52,930 nucleotides of DNA, taken from positions 1 through 52,930 of the forward strand of contig JAADVB010000124.1 of assembly GCA_023334545.1 (NCBI GenBank). Direction: 5' to 3'. This DNA is from Salisapilia sapeloensis. Lineage: Eukaryota > Oomycota > Peronosporomycetes > Peronosporales > Salisapiliaceae. The position numbers and the translations under genes are program-made. Below, one piece after another: positions 21,642-32,300 of this stretch; position 1 is the first letter of the stretch, and each line of letters opens with the position of its first letter. Below the pieces are notes generated by a model that searched no databases, was not told the origin of the DNA, and was given only the letters and a program-made list of their open reading frames with translations.

Positions 21642-21942
21642 TTCGAATTCTGCCTCCTCTAGCGTACGATTGGTGGATTTTCCATTTATTACGTTTTCAT
21701 TGGTGCAATGTGATATATATCCGCTATCGATTGGCTAGACGATCTACCTCGTTTTTCTTTGTGGTAGTCGTCATACTCGAGCTACTAGTCTACCTACCTC
21801 GTCTTTCCTATATGATTTACATATCCGTAAACCTAGTTGGCTACATTTCGGTATAAAACACGCGAAAAAATGTCTAGAAGTTTCTCGAATTTTAAAGCAT
21901 CGTATTAGCTCTGGACCATTTAAACTTTTAGCAACCGAAGGA

Positions 21943-22920
21943 ATGGCAGGAGACGACCCGAACAAATGGCTCGAGCTGATGAAATGGACGATGAAGCACG
22001 GCGGTGAAAACGCTGCGCCATCTTCAACGGAAGAGGCGAAACCTATGTCACAGGAGGACCGAGAGTTCCTCGAACGTGTCATGAAGGAAGGCGTGATGGA
22101 CGAAACGGAGCGCATTCGTGACATTTTGCGTATTCTCGATGGCGAACCGCCGCAGGATGTGCTCAAGAATCACGACCAGAACTTAGAATATTCGGAGGAA
22201 GACCTTGTGCTATATAAAGAAGCGCTACTAGACGAACTATTGACACGCATCGATCAGATCGATAATGCGAATAACTTGGTCAAGATGGACGGTCTGCCTG
22301 TCCTCCAGCGCGTTATGTCTGGGAACGACCGACCAGACACCAGGTCCGCCGCAGCGGAAGTCGTGTCTGTCGTGGTGCAGAATAATCCCTTCAGTCAGGA
22401 CGAGGCCGTCGCCAAGGACGTTCTGTCGACGCTCCTGGAGCTCGCACAGGACGCTGATGCCGGCTGCCGTGCCAAGGCGCTGCTCGCCATCTCGTGCCTC
22501 GTCCGACAGCACCAAAAAGCTGAGGCACAGTTGCTCCAGTCAAAAGCACTGGACATCCTGCTCGCGAGACTCCAGGAGTCCGAGATCAAGCTCCAGCGGA
22601 AGGCTCTCTTCTTCCTCCGCTACCTCATCCGCAATTCCGATGTGACGACGAAAAAGCTCATTGACTCGGGCGTCTTCATCCCGACGATCGCCACGTTCAT
22701 CACGAGTGACGACATCGATCTGTCCGAAGGTAGTCTCGAAGCTCTTGTGGAAGTCGCAGCCTACGGCAGCAGCTTCCGAGCTGCTTGTCAGACACCTGAA
22801 ATACGTAGCAAGATACAGGAATGCATCGAACAGATCCACAAATTATCAGGAGAAGAACGAGAGATGGCACAAGAGACACTCAAGCGTGCCGAGGCCGCGA
22901 AACAAGTACTCGGCCACTAG
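21943..22920 (+). CDS. FES1: Hsp70 nucleotide-exchange factor FES1/HSPBP1
   Basis: 325 residues, one exon. The N-terminus (NKWLELMKWTMKHGG) is the short segment typical of Fes1/HspBP1. An armadillo-repeat core follows (about 95-300: IDQIDNANNLVKMDGLPVL, AAAEVVSVVVQNNPFSQ, KALLAISCLVRQH, RKALFFLRYLIRN). In the family this core clamps the Hsp70 nucleotide-binding domain and releases ADP in the cytosol. The C-terminus is a helical, Glu-rich tail. Start and length match the family. The upstream 200 bp is A/T-rich. Its 3' end faces TAM41 with 42 bp between. Confidence 0.9.
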   Translation: MAGDDPNKWLELMKWTMKHGGENAAPSSTEEAKPMSQEDREFLERVMKEGVMDETERIRDILRILDGEPPQDVLKNHDQNLEYSEEDLVLYKEALLDELLTRIDQIDNANNLVKMDGLPVLQRVMSGNDRPDTRSAAAEVVSVVVQNNPFSQDEAVAKDVLSTLLELAQDADAGCRAKALLAISCLVRQHQKAEAQLLQSKALDILLARLQESEIKLQRKALFFLRYLIRNSDVTTKKLIDSGVFIPTIATFITSDDIDLSEGSLEALVEVAAYGSSFRAACQTPEIRSKIQECIEQIHKLSGEEREMAQETLKRAEAAKQVLGH

Positions 22921-22962
22921 ACACTTGTACATGTAAATGCCAATTTCTTTTCTTTTTTGTTT

Positions 22963-24060
22963 TTATTTTGTTTTGATGTACGTCCGATGGAGCTTTTGGC
23001 CGACGTACTGGACGCTCTTGACGAGGCCGGCGGTCGCGATGCTCTTGATGCTCTGCGTCCGACTGTAGCGCTGGACGATCGAGGCAACGGCGCGCTCCAG
23101 CTGCTTCTTGGATGCGACCGATCGCGAACCGATCTTACGGCGGACGGCAGAAGGCAGACCGGCTGTCAGCTCTTCTTTGGTAGCTACCGAGTCGGTGCCG
23201 GCAAGGAGCTTGCCGTCGTCCTTGTGGGACGGCTTGAGGTACGGACATGTCTGTGGCGTAGGAGTTAGTGCCACGAGTGTACCGCCGTGGTGGTAGGATG
23301 TACCTCTAATATGGGCTGATATAAGTGTTCAAACGCGTGGTAATTGCCGTCGACAATGTTCTTGACCTTCTTCGGGTTCTCGCCGAACGTCATGCGAAAG
23401 TCACCGAGATACGAGATACGAGCGATGCGCTACAAACCCTACTTAGACCCTAGACCAGGTAGCAAACTTCCGTCCACGTACCATGTACAAGTCCTCGTAC
23501 GTGAACGTCGGAGGTAGACACAAGAGAGCGTAGTTGACGGCATGACGCAAATTCGTGGTGGAAGCACCGGCGATCGCGTCAGTCGTCTGCAAGACATGCA
23601 CCTGCGATGGATACATTTCAATCTACATCTAAGAAAAAGAAAAGAAAAGGAGCAATACAGGCTTGTGCATGCGACCGCTTAGATACAGCGTCCGCCAATC
23701 GGTCAAGTCGCTGCACAGCGTGTCCACGTCGACGACACCGTACTTGATCATGCGTTTGGGAAACTTCGACGTCTCGAGCGGCACGAGTGTGTTGTAGTAG
23801 ATGCCTGCTCCATAATTTCGCTGGAAATTCGCGACGGTCGAGGCACCGAGCCACTGGAGACCAGAGTAATGCTGTGGATTCCGTTCGATGTTCGCGGCAT
23901 GCCACGCCTCGGAATCGTCGACGGCGAACACCAGATCTAGTAGAGATGATGAGCTGTCGTGGTTCTTCTGATGGAATACGCTGGACCCGTATGCCATGCG
24001 GAACGAGACCGGCGGAAAGGTCTCGTCAAGCGCAGCATGAAGCAGGTCGGCGCCGCTCAT
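22963..24060 (-). CDS. TAM41: Mitochondrial phosphatidate cytidylyltransferase TAM41
   Basis: Four exons: 24060-23659, 23601-23482, 23429-23304, 23250-22963; 311 residues. TAM41 makes CDP-diacylglycerol from phosphatidic acid at the matrix face of the inner membrane, the first step to cardiolipin. Seen: AYGSSVFHQ, LDLVFAVDDSEAWH (nucleotidyltransferase Asp pair), NYGAGIYYNT, and, after splicing, ISYLGDFRMTFGENPKKV. Each junction gives family sequence without frame loss. The start at MSGADLL lacks an obvious presequence. The frame is open upstream to about 24222 but has no ATG, so a spliced 5' leader exon may be missing. Confidence 0.9.
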
Positions 24061-24979
24061 TTTTGCATCCGTGAGATGCGTCAGCAGAGGTTTTATCCGA
24101 GTAGACAGGTTTTCAAAGTTTTTTGATTGGTGGAAATATGGAATTTGAAGCAATGAGAAAGCGTGTTTTGGCGCCAAAACACGTCTGGAGCTCTGGGTGG
24201 AAATGGAGACTTGAAGTTGCACAAGTCATCACATGCGATCGACTGGCTTGTCATGTTTGTGCTAGAGTTGTGGATATGTCTACATCTGCAGGGGCACTGC
24301 AGAATATATTCAGGGAGAAGTAGCTGATTAGGAGCATGATAATAAGGAAAGAGTAAGTTGGTCATGGATAAGGCAGCATAAGCTTGGTAGCAAAAGCGCC
24401 GACGAGGTTATGAAGGTTGAAATCAAAACTGTGTCTTGACGCAGCTCTGTTTCAGGTCAATTCTAGCCATCTATTAGCACCTTTTTAGAGCTCCAAGTGT
24501 CTTTATAACTGAATGCATCCATTGCGATACTCCTCTGCAGCAGGCTGATACAAGTTGGCAGATAGAAGAGATACAGGTAGACTATTTTACTTTTAATCAT
24601 TCGTTGGTTATCTAGATTGTGTGCTAGCTCAAATACAATTAGAATGGGTTAGTATCACCCGAACAAAAGACCTGGCTTCTACCCTGGTGTAAGCTGGAAG
24701 TACGATCTGATAGTTAGAGTTATAGGCGCAAAGGCTTAGAGCTTTGGCTATAACTACAAAGAGATCTCAATACCAAGCATCAGGTCCAGAAGCAAACAAT
24801 CAAGAGACTTTGAGGATACGAATAACAGTATGCTTTACAACATATCTCATTTACGACATTTTAAGCTTCTTGCTTTTGGTAGGCTAGTCACTCTCAACAG
24901 GAACAAATTACCACTTACAGGATGCTATGTATCTCAATAACTAATTTTTATAACACACGTGAGAATTGTCTATCAGCAT
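24061..24979. other. Intergenic stretch upstream of TAM41
   Basis: About 0.9 kb without a recognisable gene, moderately A+T-rich. Confidence 0.5.
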
Positions 24980-25051
24980 TCCTCGATAGTATAGTGGCTA
25001 GTATACCCGCCTGTCACGCGGGTGACCCGGGTTCAATTCCCGGTCGGGGAG
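24980..25051 (+). tRNA. tRNA-Asp (GTC)
   Basis: 72 nt cloverleaf. The acceptor stem TCCTCGA pairs with TCGGGGA (one T-G), discriminator G at 25051. The anticodon stem CCCGC/GCGGG encloses loop CTGTCAC with anticodon GTC at 25013-25015. The T arm is GGTTCAATTCC. No intron, no encoded CCA. A T-run (tttcttttttttt) follows directly as a Pol III terminator. Confidence 0.97.
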
Positions 25052-25358
25052 TTTCTTTTTTTTTCGGACTACTACCGCTGTAGTAGACTGACACACAGTG
25101 TGCTTCTTTAGGAAGGAGAGAAGAAGCGACGAATAAATATTGTTGATGTATGCTTGATTTATCTATACCCATATCATTAAGCTAGACTCGAAAATAAAGG
25201 AAAGCTTATATATCTTCCTGTACGAAGATGTAAAATGGAGGGGCAAGCCATCTCTACACTTCCTAGTGCTATAGTGGAACCATCCATACACTCAACTCGA
25301 CCTTTGTTTCGACAGATAACACTTTGATTTAAGAACGCTACGCACTCTTACGACTACT
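25052..25358. other. Intergenic stretch
   Basis: About 300 bp between tRNA-Asp and the next gene. Apart from the T-run at its start, nothing is seen. Confidence 0.5.
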
Positions 25359-25815
25359 TTACTCTCGGTCCTTGGGATCAACAAGCGGAGGTGAGGTAAA
25401 GGGAATCATAGCAGGAAACACATTTCTTGCATCGGCAGCCGTGGGCGTACTCGGCGTGCTTTGGCCATCCACCACTTTAGCGGTCGGCGCGGAAGATGGG
25501 CTCGAAAAGCGCGAGCTTCGGGATGGACTCAGACGACTGCCACTCCGGAAGTTATACTTGTCGTTACGGAAGATTGGCAGCAACTTTTTAATAATCTTGA
25601 TGCCTTTAAAGATCGACGAGACGATGCCTTCGTTTGAATCTACATGTTGTGAGTCTAGCTACCAAACAGTCATGGCGTGATGATCAGATTGTACCGAGTG
25701 TGTTATCAATGTTTCCAGAGCGCAGAGGGACAACGTAGACATCAGGTTCAGCCGCAGTGGCAAGAGCGAGGACGATACAAAGCCAGAGCAGAAAGGTACC
25801 AAAGCTGGACTTCAT
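25359..25815 (-). CDS. Small secreted (or single-pass membrane) protein of unknown function
   Basis: Exons 25815-25695 and 25639-25359, 133 residues. Starting at ATG 25815 gives a strong signal peptide (MKSSFGTFLLWLCIVLALAT, then AAEPDVYV). The mature part is a short helical stretch (SSIFKGIKIIKKLLPIF) followed by a basic Ser/Arg-rich and a Pro/Thr-rich tail. The GT-AG intron joins NTL to DSNEGIV. The frame is open upstream to ATG 25980 or 26004; with those starts the protein would have about 188-196 residues with an acidic cytosolic head and a single membrane anchor. I prefer the secreted form, weakly. No RxLR motif. Family not recognised. Confidence 0.55.
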
Positions 25816-26266
25816 CAGGATGAACAAGTGCTTCGTCAGTCGCTGGCAAATAATGTTATGGACTGAAGCTTGATCCTGCTCCTCTTTAATATCCCATTTC
25901 CAGTAATCTTCCTCGACGTCGCTATACAGATCTTCTGACGGAACGAGACTAGGAAAGTTGCGATCAATTCCAAGATCCATTCCTAGTACTTTAAAAAAAA
26001 TCATAGATCATTCTAACGTTCCCGAATGTCTACCAATCGAGTATCTACATAGGACATCCTACAATCCTATTCATACCGGCACACCAAACGCCAAATGCGA
26101 AAAGCAAAAAGCAAAATGCTAAAAGTAGTCGACTTCATCCTTCCAAACCTACAAATAGCACCCTTCCTACATCCTACCTATAACGCACTTAACCGTTACA
26201 TCACTGGTTACAAAATGCCACGTATCGACGCATCAACCAAACTCTCATACTCCAGACTTTCGCACG

Positions 26267-26679
26267 ATGGTAGGCTTGGCTTCCTCTTCCGACCTCTCCA
26301 CCCACCTCTCGTACTAACAATTCACCCTGCTCTACACAGTCTAGCAGCCAGGGCAACGATAACGGTCTCAAGAACCGCAAGCCGGCACCGACCCAAGCTT
26401 CGGATGGCGCCGCCGCTGCCCAGCTCCGCAAGTCCGTTCATTCCTCCTTGTACTCTTCTTCCTCTTCTAACTCGCTCCTGAATCTATAGCCGCAAGCCAA
26501 GCTCTGGACGCATGGCCAACACTGGCCGAGGCATGGGCGGCAGCAGCGCTGGCATCCTCCGCTTTTACACGGACGACTCGCCCGGCATCAAGCTCGGACC
26601 GACGACGGTGCTCGTGTCGTGCCTTCTGTTCGTCGGCTTTGTCGTCCTCCTGCACGTGTGGGGCAAGTTCCGTGGTTAG
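26267..26679 (+). CDS. SEC61B: Sec61 beta subunit of the ER translocon
   Basis: Exons 26267-26269, 26340-26431, 26490-26679; 94 residues. The C-terminal signature is clear: GILRFYTDDSPGIKLGPTTV followed by a tail anchor (LVSCLLFVGFVVLLHVWGKF). The protein sits in the ER membrane next to the Sec61 channel. The N-terminal half is disordered (SSSQGNDNGLKNRKPAP). In this model the first exon is only the start codon, because reading further upstream in the joined frame hits a stop. The third exon joins as AQLR-NRKPSSGRM through a GTCCGT donor. The first intron (70 bp) is pyrimidine-rich at its end. Confidence 0.85.
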
Positions 26680-26924
26680 CCAGTACAGTTCACAGCACAT
26701 TGCGCCAAAAAAACTCTTTTTCAAAAAATTATTCTTCCATTCCTCTCGATCTTACTTGAAACCATTCCGTTCCTTTCGTACTGAGACGACGGTATTGCTA
26801 TAGTCAGATGAGCTACTCTTCTGCACTAAGGGTAAGGAGCCCAGTCGCCGACACTTGTGGTGACGACGACACAGCCGTCTCCTCTCCATCGGCGACAGGA
26901 GGTCTAAATGCCAATTTACAAGCG

Positions 26925-27593
26925 TTAGGTCGTAGACACTAGAGATTCTATAGCTGTCGTACCATTCTGTCCAGCGTCCTGGATGGCTCTATCCATCCGA
27001 AGGTCGATGGGTGCATTGATAGCAGTCGTACGTAGTGAGGGAGCAGACATGGAGCTCTGGAGCGTCTTATTGAAGGGGGCCTTGACCTTGGACGGGAAGC
27101 TAGCTACTTCTGATAGGAAGCCTGGATCGAATCGAAACTTGAGAGACCCGCCGTCGAGGTAGAAGGCTCCGATGGTCCCGACGTTGATGCGCCCGTAAGC
27201 TTTCTTCCGAGATAACTTGGTCCCGATGTGCTGCAGGATCGCTCCCATAGTGTGCTGCGTCTGGTCTCGCGTTGCACCAATTTCCGTGCCTAGGATGGAC
27301 AAGATGACATCGGGCGTGGGAGACAACAGCGATGGTGGAGGCGCCTGCCACCCGACTCCGTACTGCTTCTGGAAGGAGTCTGCGAGGAGAAAGACAGGTC
27401 GGACGTGTCGATGGTCTCGGATGAAAGACCACTTGCCAAACCCAGCGAGCTGCACGCCTCGATGGCAACGAAGCTGGTAGGACACATGCGTCCCGAGAGC
27501 CTCCCACACTGGAAAGACGCACGCCCCCAGCAGTCGCTCATACTCGTGCTTACTCTCTCGCAGCTTCCGGACACAGTCTTCCAAGAGCCCCAT
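26925..27593 (-). CDS. CCDC81-like protein with eukaryotic HU domain
   Basis: 222 residues from ATG 27593. The segment VWEALGTHVSYQLRCHRGVQ, then GFGKWSFI, resembles the paired HU-like domains of CCDC81, a centrosome/cilium-associated protein. A second half follows (about 90-160: LSPTPDVILSILGTEIGAT, INVGTIGAFYLDGGSLKFRF), as expected for the second HU domain. The coiled-coil C-terminus of animal CCDC81 is absent. A few codons before the stop a GT could splice to a downstream frame reading PPVADGEETAVSSSP, but that intron would be only about 34 nt, so I keep the single exon. In a flagellate-forming oomycete a basal-body role would fit. Divergent from the pyrimidine gene. Confidence 0.65.
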   Translation of the reverse strand: MGLLEDCVRKLRESKHEYERLLGACVFPVWEALGTHVSYQLRCHRGVQLAGFGKWSFIRDHRHVRPVFLLADSFQKQYGVGWQAPPPSLLSPTPDVILSILGTEIGATRDQTQHTMGAILQHIGTKLSRKKAYGRINVGTIGAFYLDGGSLKFRFDPGFLSEVASFPSKVKAPFNKTLQSSMSAPSLRTTAINAPIDLRMDRAIQDAGQNGTTAIESLVSTT

Positions 27594-27795
27594 GATTTGA
27601 ACGAAATGACGGAAATAGAAATCAACAAACCAAAATAGTTTCTTGTCCTCTTCTCAAGTAGACTTGTGGTAACCTAGCGAGTACCTCTCGAACTCGATGA
27701 GAGGAAGCGCTGCCTCGGTCAAGTGGAGGCAAAATTCTGAGCCGCCCACATCCATCCGGATAGCTCCCCATCCTACCACATCGACTCCACCAGAC

Positions 27796-29350
27796 ATGAC
27801 CTCGACCTTTTTCAATGCACTACGAGAGCGTATCGACGCCATCGACTCCTTGCTGTGCGTCGGACTAGACCCGCACACGGCAGAGCTGCCGGAACCAACC
27901 GCTGCAGCCGCTGAGGCCTTTTGTGTCCAGATCGTGCAGGAGACGCAGGAGATCGCTGCGGCCTATAAGCCCAATGCTGCTTTCTTCGAGGCCTTTGGTG
28001 CCGATGGGTTTAGAGCACTCGAAAACGTGATCAAGAGCATTCCGTCCGGAATCCCAGTGCTACTGGATGCCAAGCGGGGAGATATTAGCACCACTGCCGC
28101 CGCCTACGCCGTCTCGGCCTTTGACCAGCTGCGTGCTCACGCCATCACGCTCGCGCCGTACATGGGGCGAGACTCAATCGACCCTTTCATCGTCGATCGA
28201 CCGGAACGTGGCTGCTTTGTCCTGTGCAAAACATCCAACCCGACGTCCAATGACTTCCAAACGCTCTCCGTCCGCGGCGGCTCCCGAACGCTGTACGAGG
28301 AAGTGGCGGCCAAGTGCCACGAGTGGAACACCCAAGATAACATTGGCCTCGTGGTCGGTGCCACGGACGTCGAAGCGCTAGCACGGGTTCGTGCCATCGC
28401 TCCCGACCTCTGGATCCTAGCGCCTGGCATCGGAGCGCAGGGAGGGAACCTCGAGGAGGCAGTCGGTGCTGCGCTGTCATCCGACGGCAAGGGCCTCTTG
28501 GTGCCGGTATCGCGAGGAGTGTCGAAAGCGTCGGACAGGAAGCAGGCAGCGACGGAGCTGAGAGACGCCATCAACGCCGTGCGCAAGAGCAAGCTGTCGG
28601 AAGCCAAGACCGAGGTAGCGCTGCTGGAACGTCAGCGAGACTTTATTAAGTTTGCGTTGTCGCTCAACGTGCTCAAGTTTGGTGACTTTACGCTTAAGTC
28701 GGGTCGCCAGAGCCCCTACTTTTTTAACGCCGGACTCTTCCGTACAGGCAAGGCTCTTGGCCAGCTAGGACGGTTCTACGCACGAGCTATTCATGTACTT
28801 ATCGACGTCTCGTACTATACGTTTAGCATGTTAACAGTACATGTGCACATAGGACAGCGGCATTGAGTTCGACGTACTCTTCGGACCGGCGTACAAGGGC
28901 ATCACTCTCGCGGCTGCCGTCGCAATCGCGTATGGCGATATGTACGACGTCGACCTCCCCTTCGCCTACAACCGGAAGGAAGCGAAAGACCACGGAGAAG
29001 GAGGCGTCCTCGTCGGAGCGGACATGAGCAAAAAGCGTGTGCTCATCATTGACGACGTCATCACTGCCGGCACAGCTATCACGGAGGCTATGGACATTCT
29101 GGACAAGGCGGGTGCCGAAGCTGCTGGTGTCTGCATCTCGCTTGATCGTCAAGAAAAGGTGTCGGTCGACGACTCCAGGTCTGCCATCGACCGTGTACGA
29201 GAGACGTACAAGATGCCAGTCATTAGCATTGCGACGCTCGATAGTCTAGTGGCGTTCCTGGAGCAGACGAAGGATAACCACGGCGGCGCTGCCTTGCTGG
29301 ACACCATCCGTCAGTACCGCGCAGAGTACGGCGTGTCTGCTCAAGAGTAA
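27796..29350 (+). CDS. Bifunctional UMP synthase: OMP decarboxylase fused to orotate phosphoribosyltransferase
   Basis: Exons 27796-28794 and 28853-29350, 498 residues. The last two steps of UMP synthesis lie in one protein, in the order OMPDC then OPRT, the reverse of the animal/plant UMPS. OMPDC (about 1-270): [12 protein letters not shown], catalytic [17 protein letters not shown] (D-x-K-x2-D), [17 protein letters not shown] (about 300-498): [32 protein letters not shown] loop [14 protein letters not shown]. The intron joins YARAIH to [12 protein letters not shown]. An in-frame ATG at 27697 would add 33 residues of no clear kind, so I start at MTSTFF. Cytosolic. The inverted fusion is, from memory, typical of stramenopiles and supports the assignment. 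Confidence 0.92.
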
Positions 29351-32300
29351 GCATGGAGGTGACGCGAACAATACATTTGTACTGTCCCGACAAAGTTAGC
29401 GGTATCGTTTCGTGCAGTTAATTACGTTGGCACTATGAATGGACAGATCTAATACATCAAATGTAGCTCGCTATTCAGAGCATCGGTCGCGTATACATGA
29501 GTTGTTCTCTCTCGTCGTCTAAGCAAATAAATGTCTGTGGTCGATGATGACCGTTTTGGTTTTGAATGTAGAGTACATTGACATCGTGATACTTACGACA
29601 TGTACTCTTCATCCCAGCACATACTATTCGTGTACCACCATACTGGCTTTGGCACTCTCTATTTGCAAATACGTGCTTATTCAGTACGACTCGTTTCTCT
29701 GAAATTCAATCACCAACATCCAGGAGCTGCGAAGGTGATGGATTCTAGTGATAACTATCAACGTTTCAGAAGTATGACAAACTGATCGATTCTAGTTTCA
29801 GACTGATGCTGAAGGTTTCCAGTATACAGCGACACGCCGACTGGTTATGTCCCTGTTTCTTGTCGTTCACTATATTACTTTGAAGTTGTTCCTCAAGCAA
29901 AGACGTATTTAATTTGTAATCCTAAGCTCATTCTTCTTCGTGCCGTGGAAGCTGCATCTTACAAAACGGACCTACAAGAGTCATAAACAAAACAAATCGG
30001 CCTTTGGTCAAGAGCCATACTAGCTCGTATACCGTATACTATAGCGTAGTGTACTGATTACTCCTGACAACGATCGAATAGAGTGGAGGTGACTCTACAT
30101 GGATGAGAACGAGCCAAATCAAGCAGTAAAGCGTACTCTATTGAGTAATACGGACGACTCGTTGGGATACCTACCGCGTCTATCGTTTCGTAGCACAATT
30201 AATCAAACTAGCAGGATCATTACGTGTTTCCCTTGCTCGCTTTAGAAGTCTATAATGGGCATCCAAGACCACAACAATGTCTTGTTTCTGATATTGACCC
30301 GCTAACTCTTTCATGCCTTCTAAATGTCGTGGTAGTAAGCACAACTGGAATTCGACAAGTAGTTAAAGTCAGTAAACATCTCATCACTACGAAACAAATT
30401 CAGATATGCTTAGTTGCTACAGTTCATAGTAATTTGCTTTTCTGCTTTGCTTGTTATAATTAGACGACAGGCGCTAACTTCATCGTGATAGAAATTTTTT
30501 TCATTAAACTAAAATCCACAATATTAATTTTGATAAGCAACAAGGACAAAAAAAGATCAATTAAGGTTTGTTATAACTCATTGCAACGCTGTACAAAACA
30601 AATCGTTATAAGCTAAATCTTAAATAGTAAATATGTTAAAATTTAAACGCATAAAATCATTTATGAGTAGCTAGCTTTAACAAAAACCAAATCAAACAAC
30701 ACGTATATGCAAGAAAACTAATCGAACAAAGATTAAATGACTTTTTGACCAATGTTCGCTTTATTTTAAATTTAGTAGTGTGTTAGTATTTGCACGAAAG
30801 AAAATTAATTTTGAAATACTATTAAACAGTAAATAATTAACTGTATTCAATTTTTATTAAATTCCTCATCAAATGTTAACACCGTCAATATGTATTACGT
30901 ATGATTTACGCAAAAGTCAAATATGTCCGACAAAACCTTACAGAACACATATCAATTTTTCGTACAACTTAGTGCATAAATAAAATTGACTTTTGTTTTG
31001 TCTGTACTATTGCCTTATTCAAAATACCAAATAATAAAACTATGAAAACTCTTTACGTGGCAAACATTATTCTATAAAGAACAATAACCTACAAAGCTAC
31101 ATAATCGTACAAATAGATTGAGACTCTGCTTAAAAACATCATAGACACCAAACTGTAACATTAAACAATCAAGCACAAATTGACTGCAGGACCATATTGA
31201 ACTAGACATGCAATTATTCGTCATAAAAGTTGTTAGAACATAAAACAAATAAGCTTAAAAGTAAAAAGCATGCCAACATTAAATAATATATGTTGTTGTC
31301 TAAAATATATTAAAAGACCAAACGAAACGCGAATAATAAAATATCAACAGGTTAATAACTAAAGTAAATAAAAACTTACACCAACCATCAAAGATATCTC
31401 TGTATGGGCAACAGTTTTTGCATTTGTTTTTATATAAGATTATTTTACAAAAAAAATTACATGAAATACATAAAAAAGGTGGTTTACGTGTAGATGTATT
31501 ATTATATTACATAAAAATGTAAAACCTGTAAAGCATTAACACGAAATATAATAATAAAAACTTGGTATTGTAAAATACAGTATATTGTTTTGGATATTAC
31601 TTTCTTAATTAAACCTGAGATGTATCTCAAAGTATATCGATATACTCCTTTGTATACAATGCAATGATGATCACACATAAATAACACTTTCAAACATTCT
31701 CTAGTATACAATATGTTTTTTGTGTAACGCGTTAAAATTTTCATTGAAATCGCTAAAACTTTATTTAGATAAATATTATTAGTGTACAAATAGAAATTTT
31801 TATGTTTAAATTGTTGTTTGTTTGAAGCATATATTATTTAAAATAATTAAATAATTACTTTATTTTTGCTGTTGCTGTATAAAATATTGGCGAATTTTGT
31901 TAATTTTTACAACGCATCGCTTTTGCTATAGCACAGAATAATTTTCATAAGCACCAAATATATAAATTTACAAACTTGCTATCTGATTTCATTTTACATG
32001 CATTTTTTTATTTTTTTTAAAACTAGATTACAGACCTTAAAGTCGACAATAGTTGTATATTTATTATAGAAAACCTAAAATTGTTTTGATGTGCACAATG
32101 TAAAAATTATATAAATCCCAATATTATTCTTTTGTATAAAACCAATTGTTTAATACTCAGTACATTGTAAAAACGTTGTTTTTGTTTAATACTTTCAAAG
32201 CCGTCAGTTTTTAAAACGAGACAAAATTATAACACTAAAATATATCTTTCATGCAAAAATTATAAAAACTGATTTAAGATTTAGAATTATATGTAATTTT

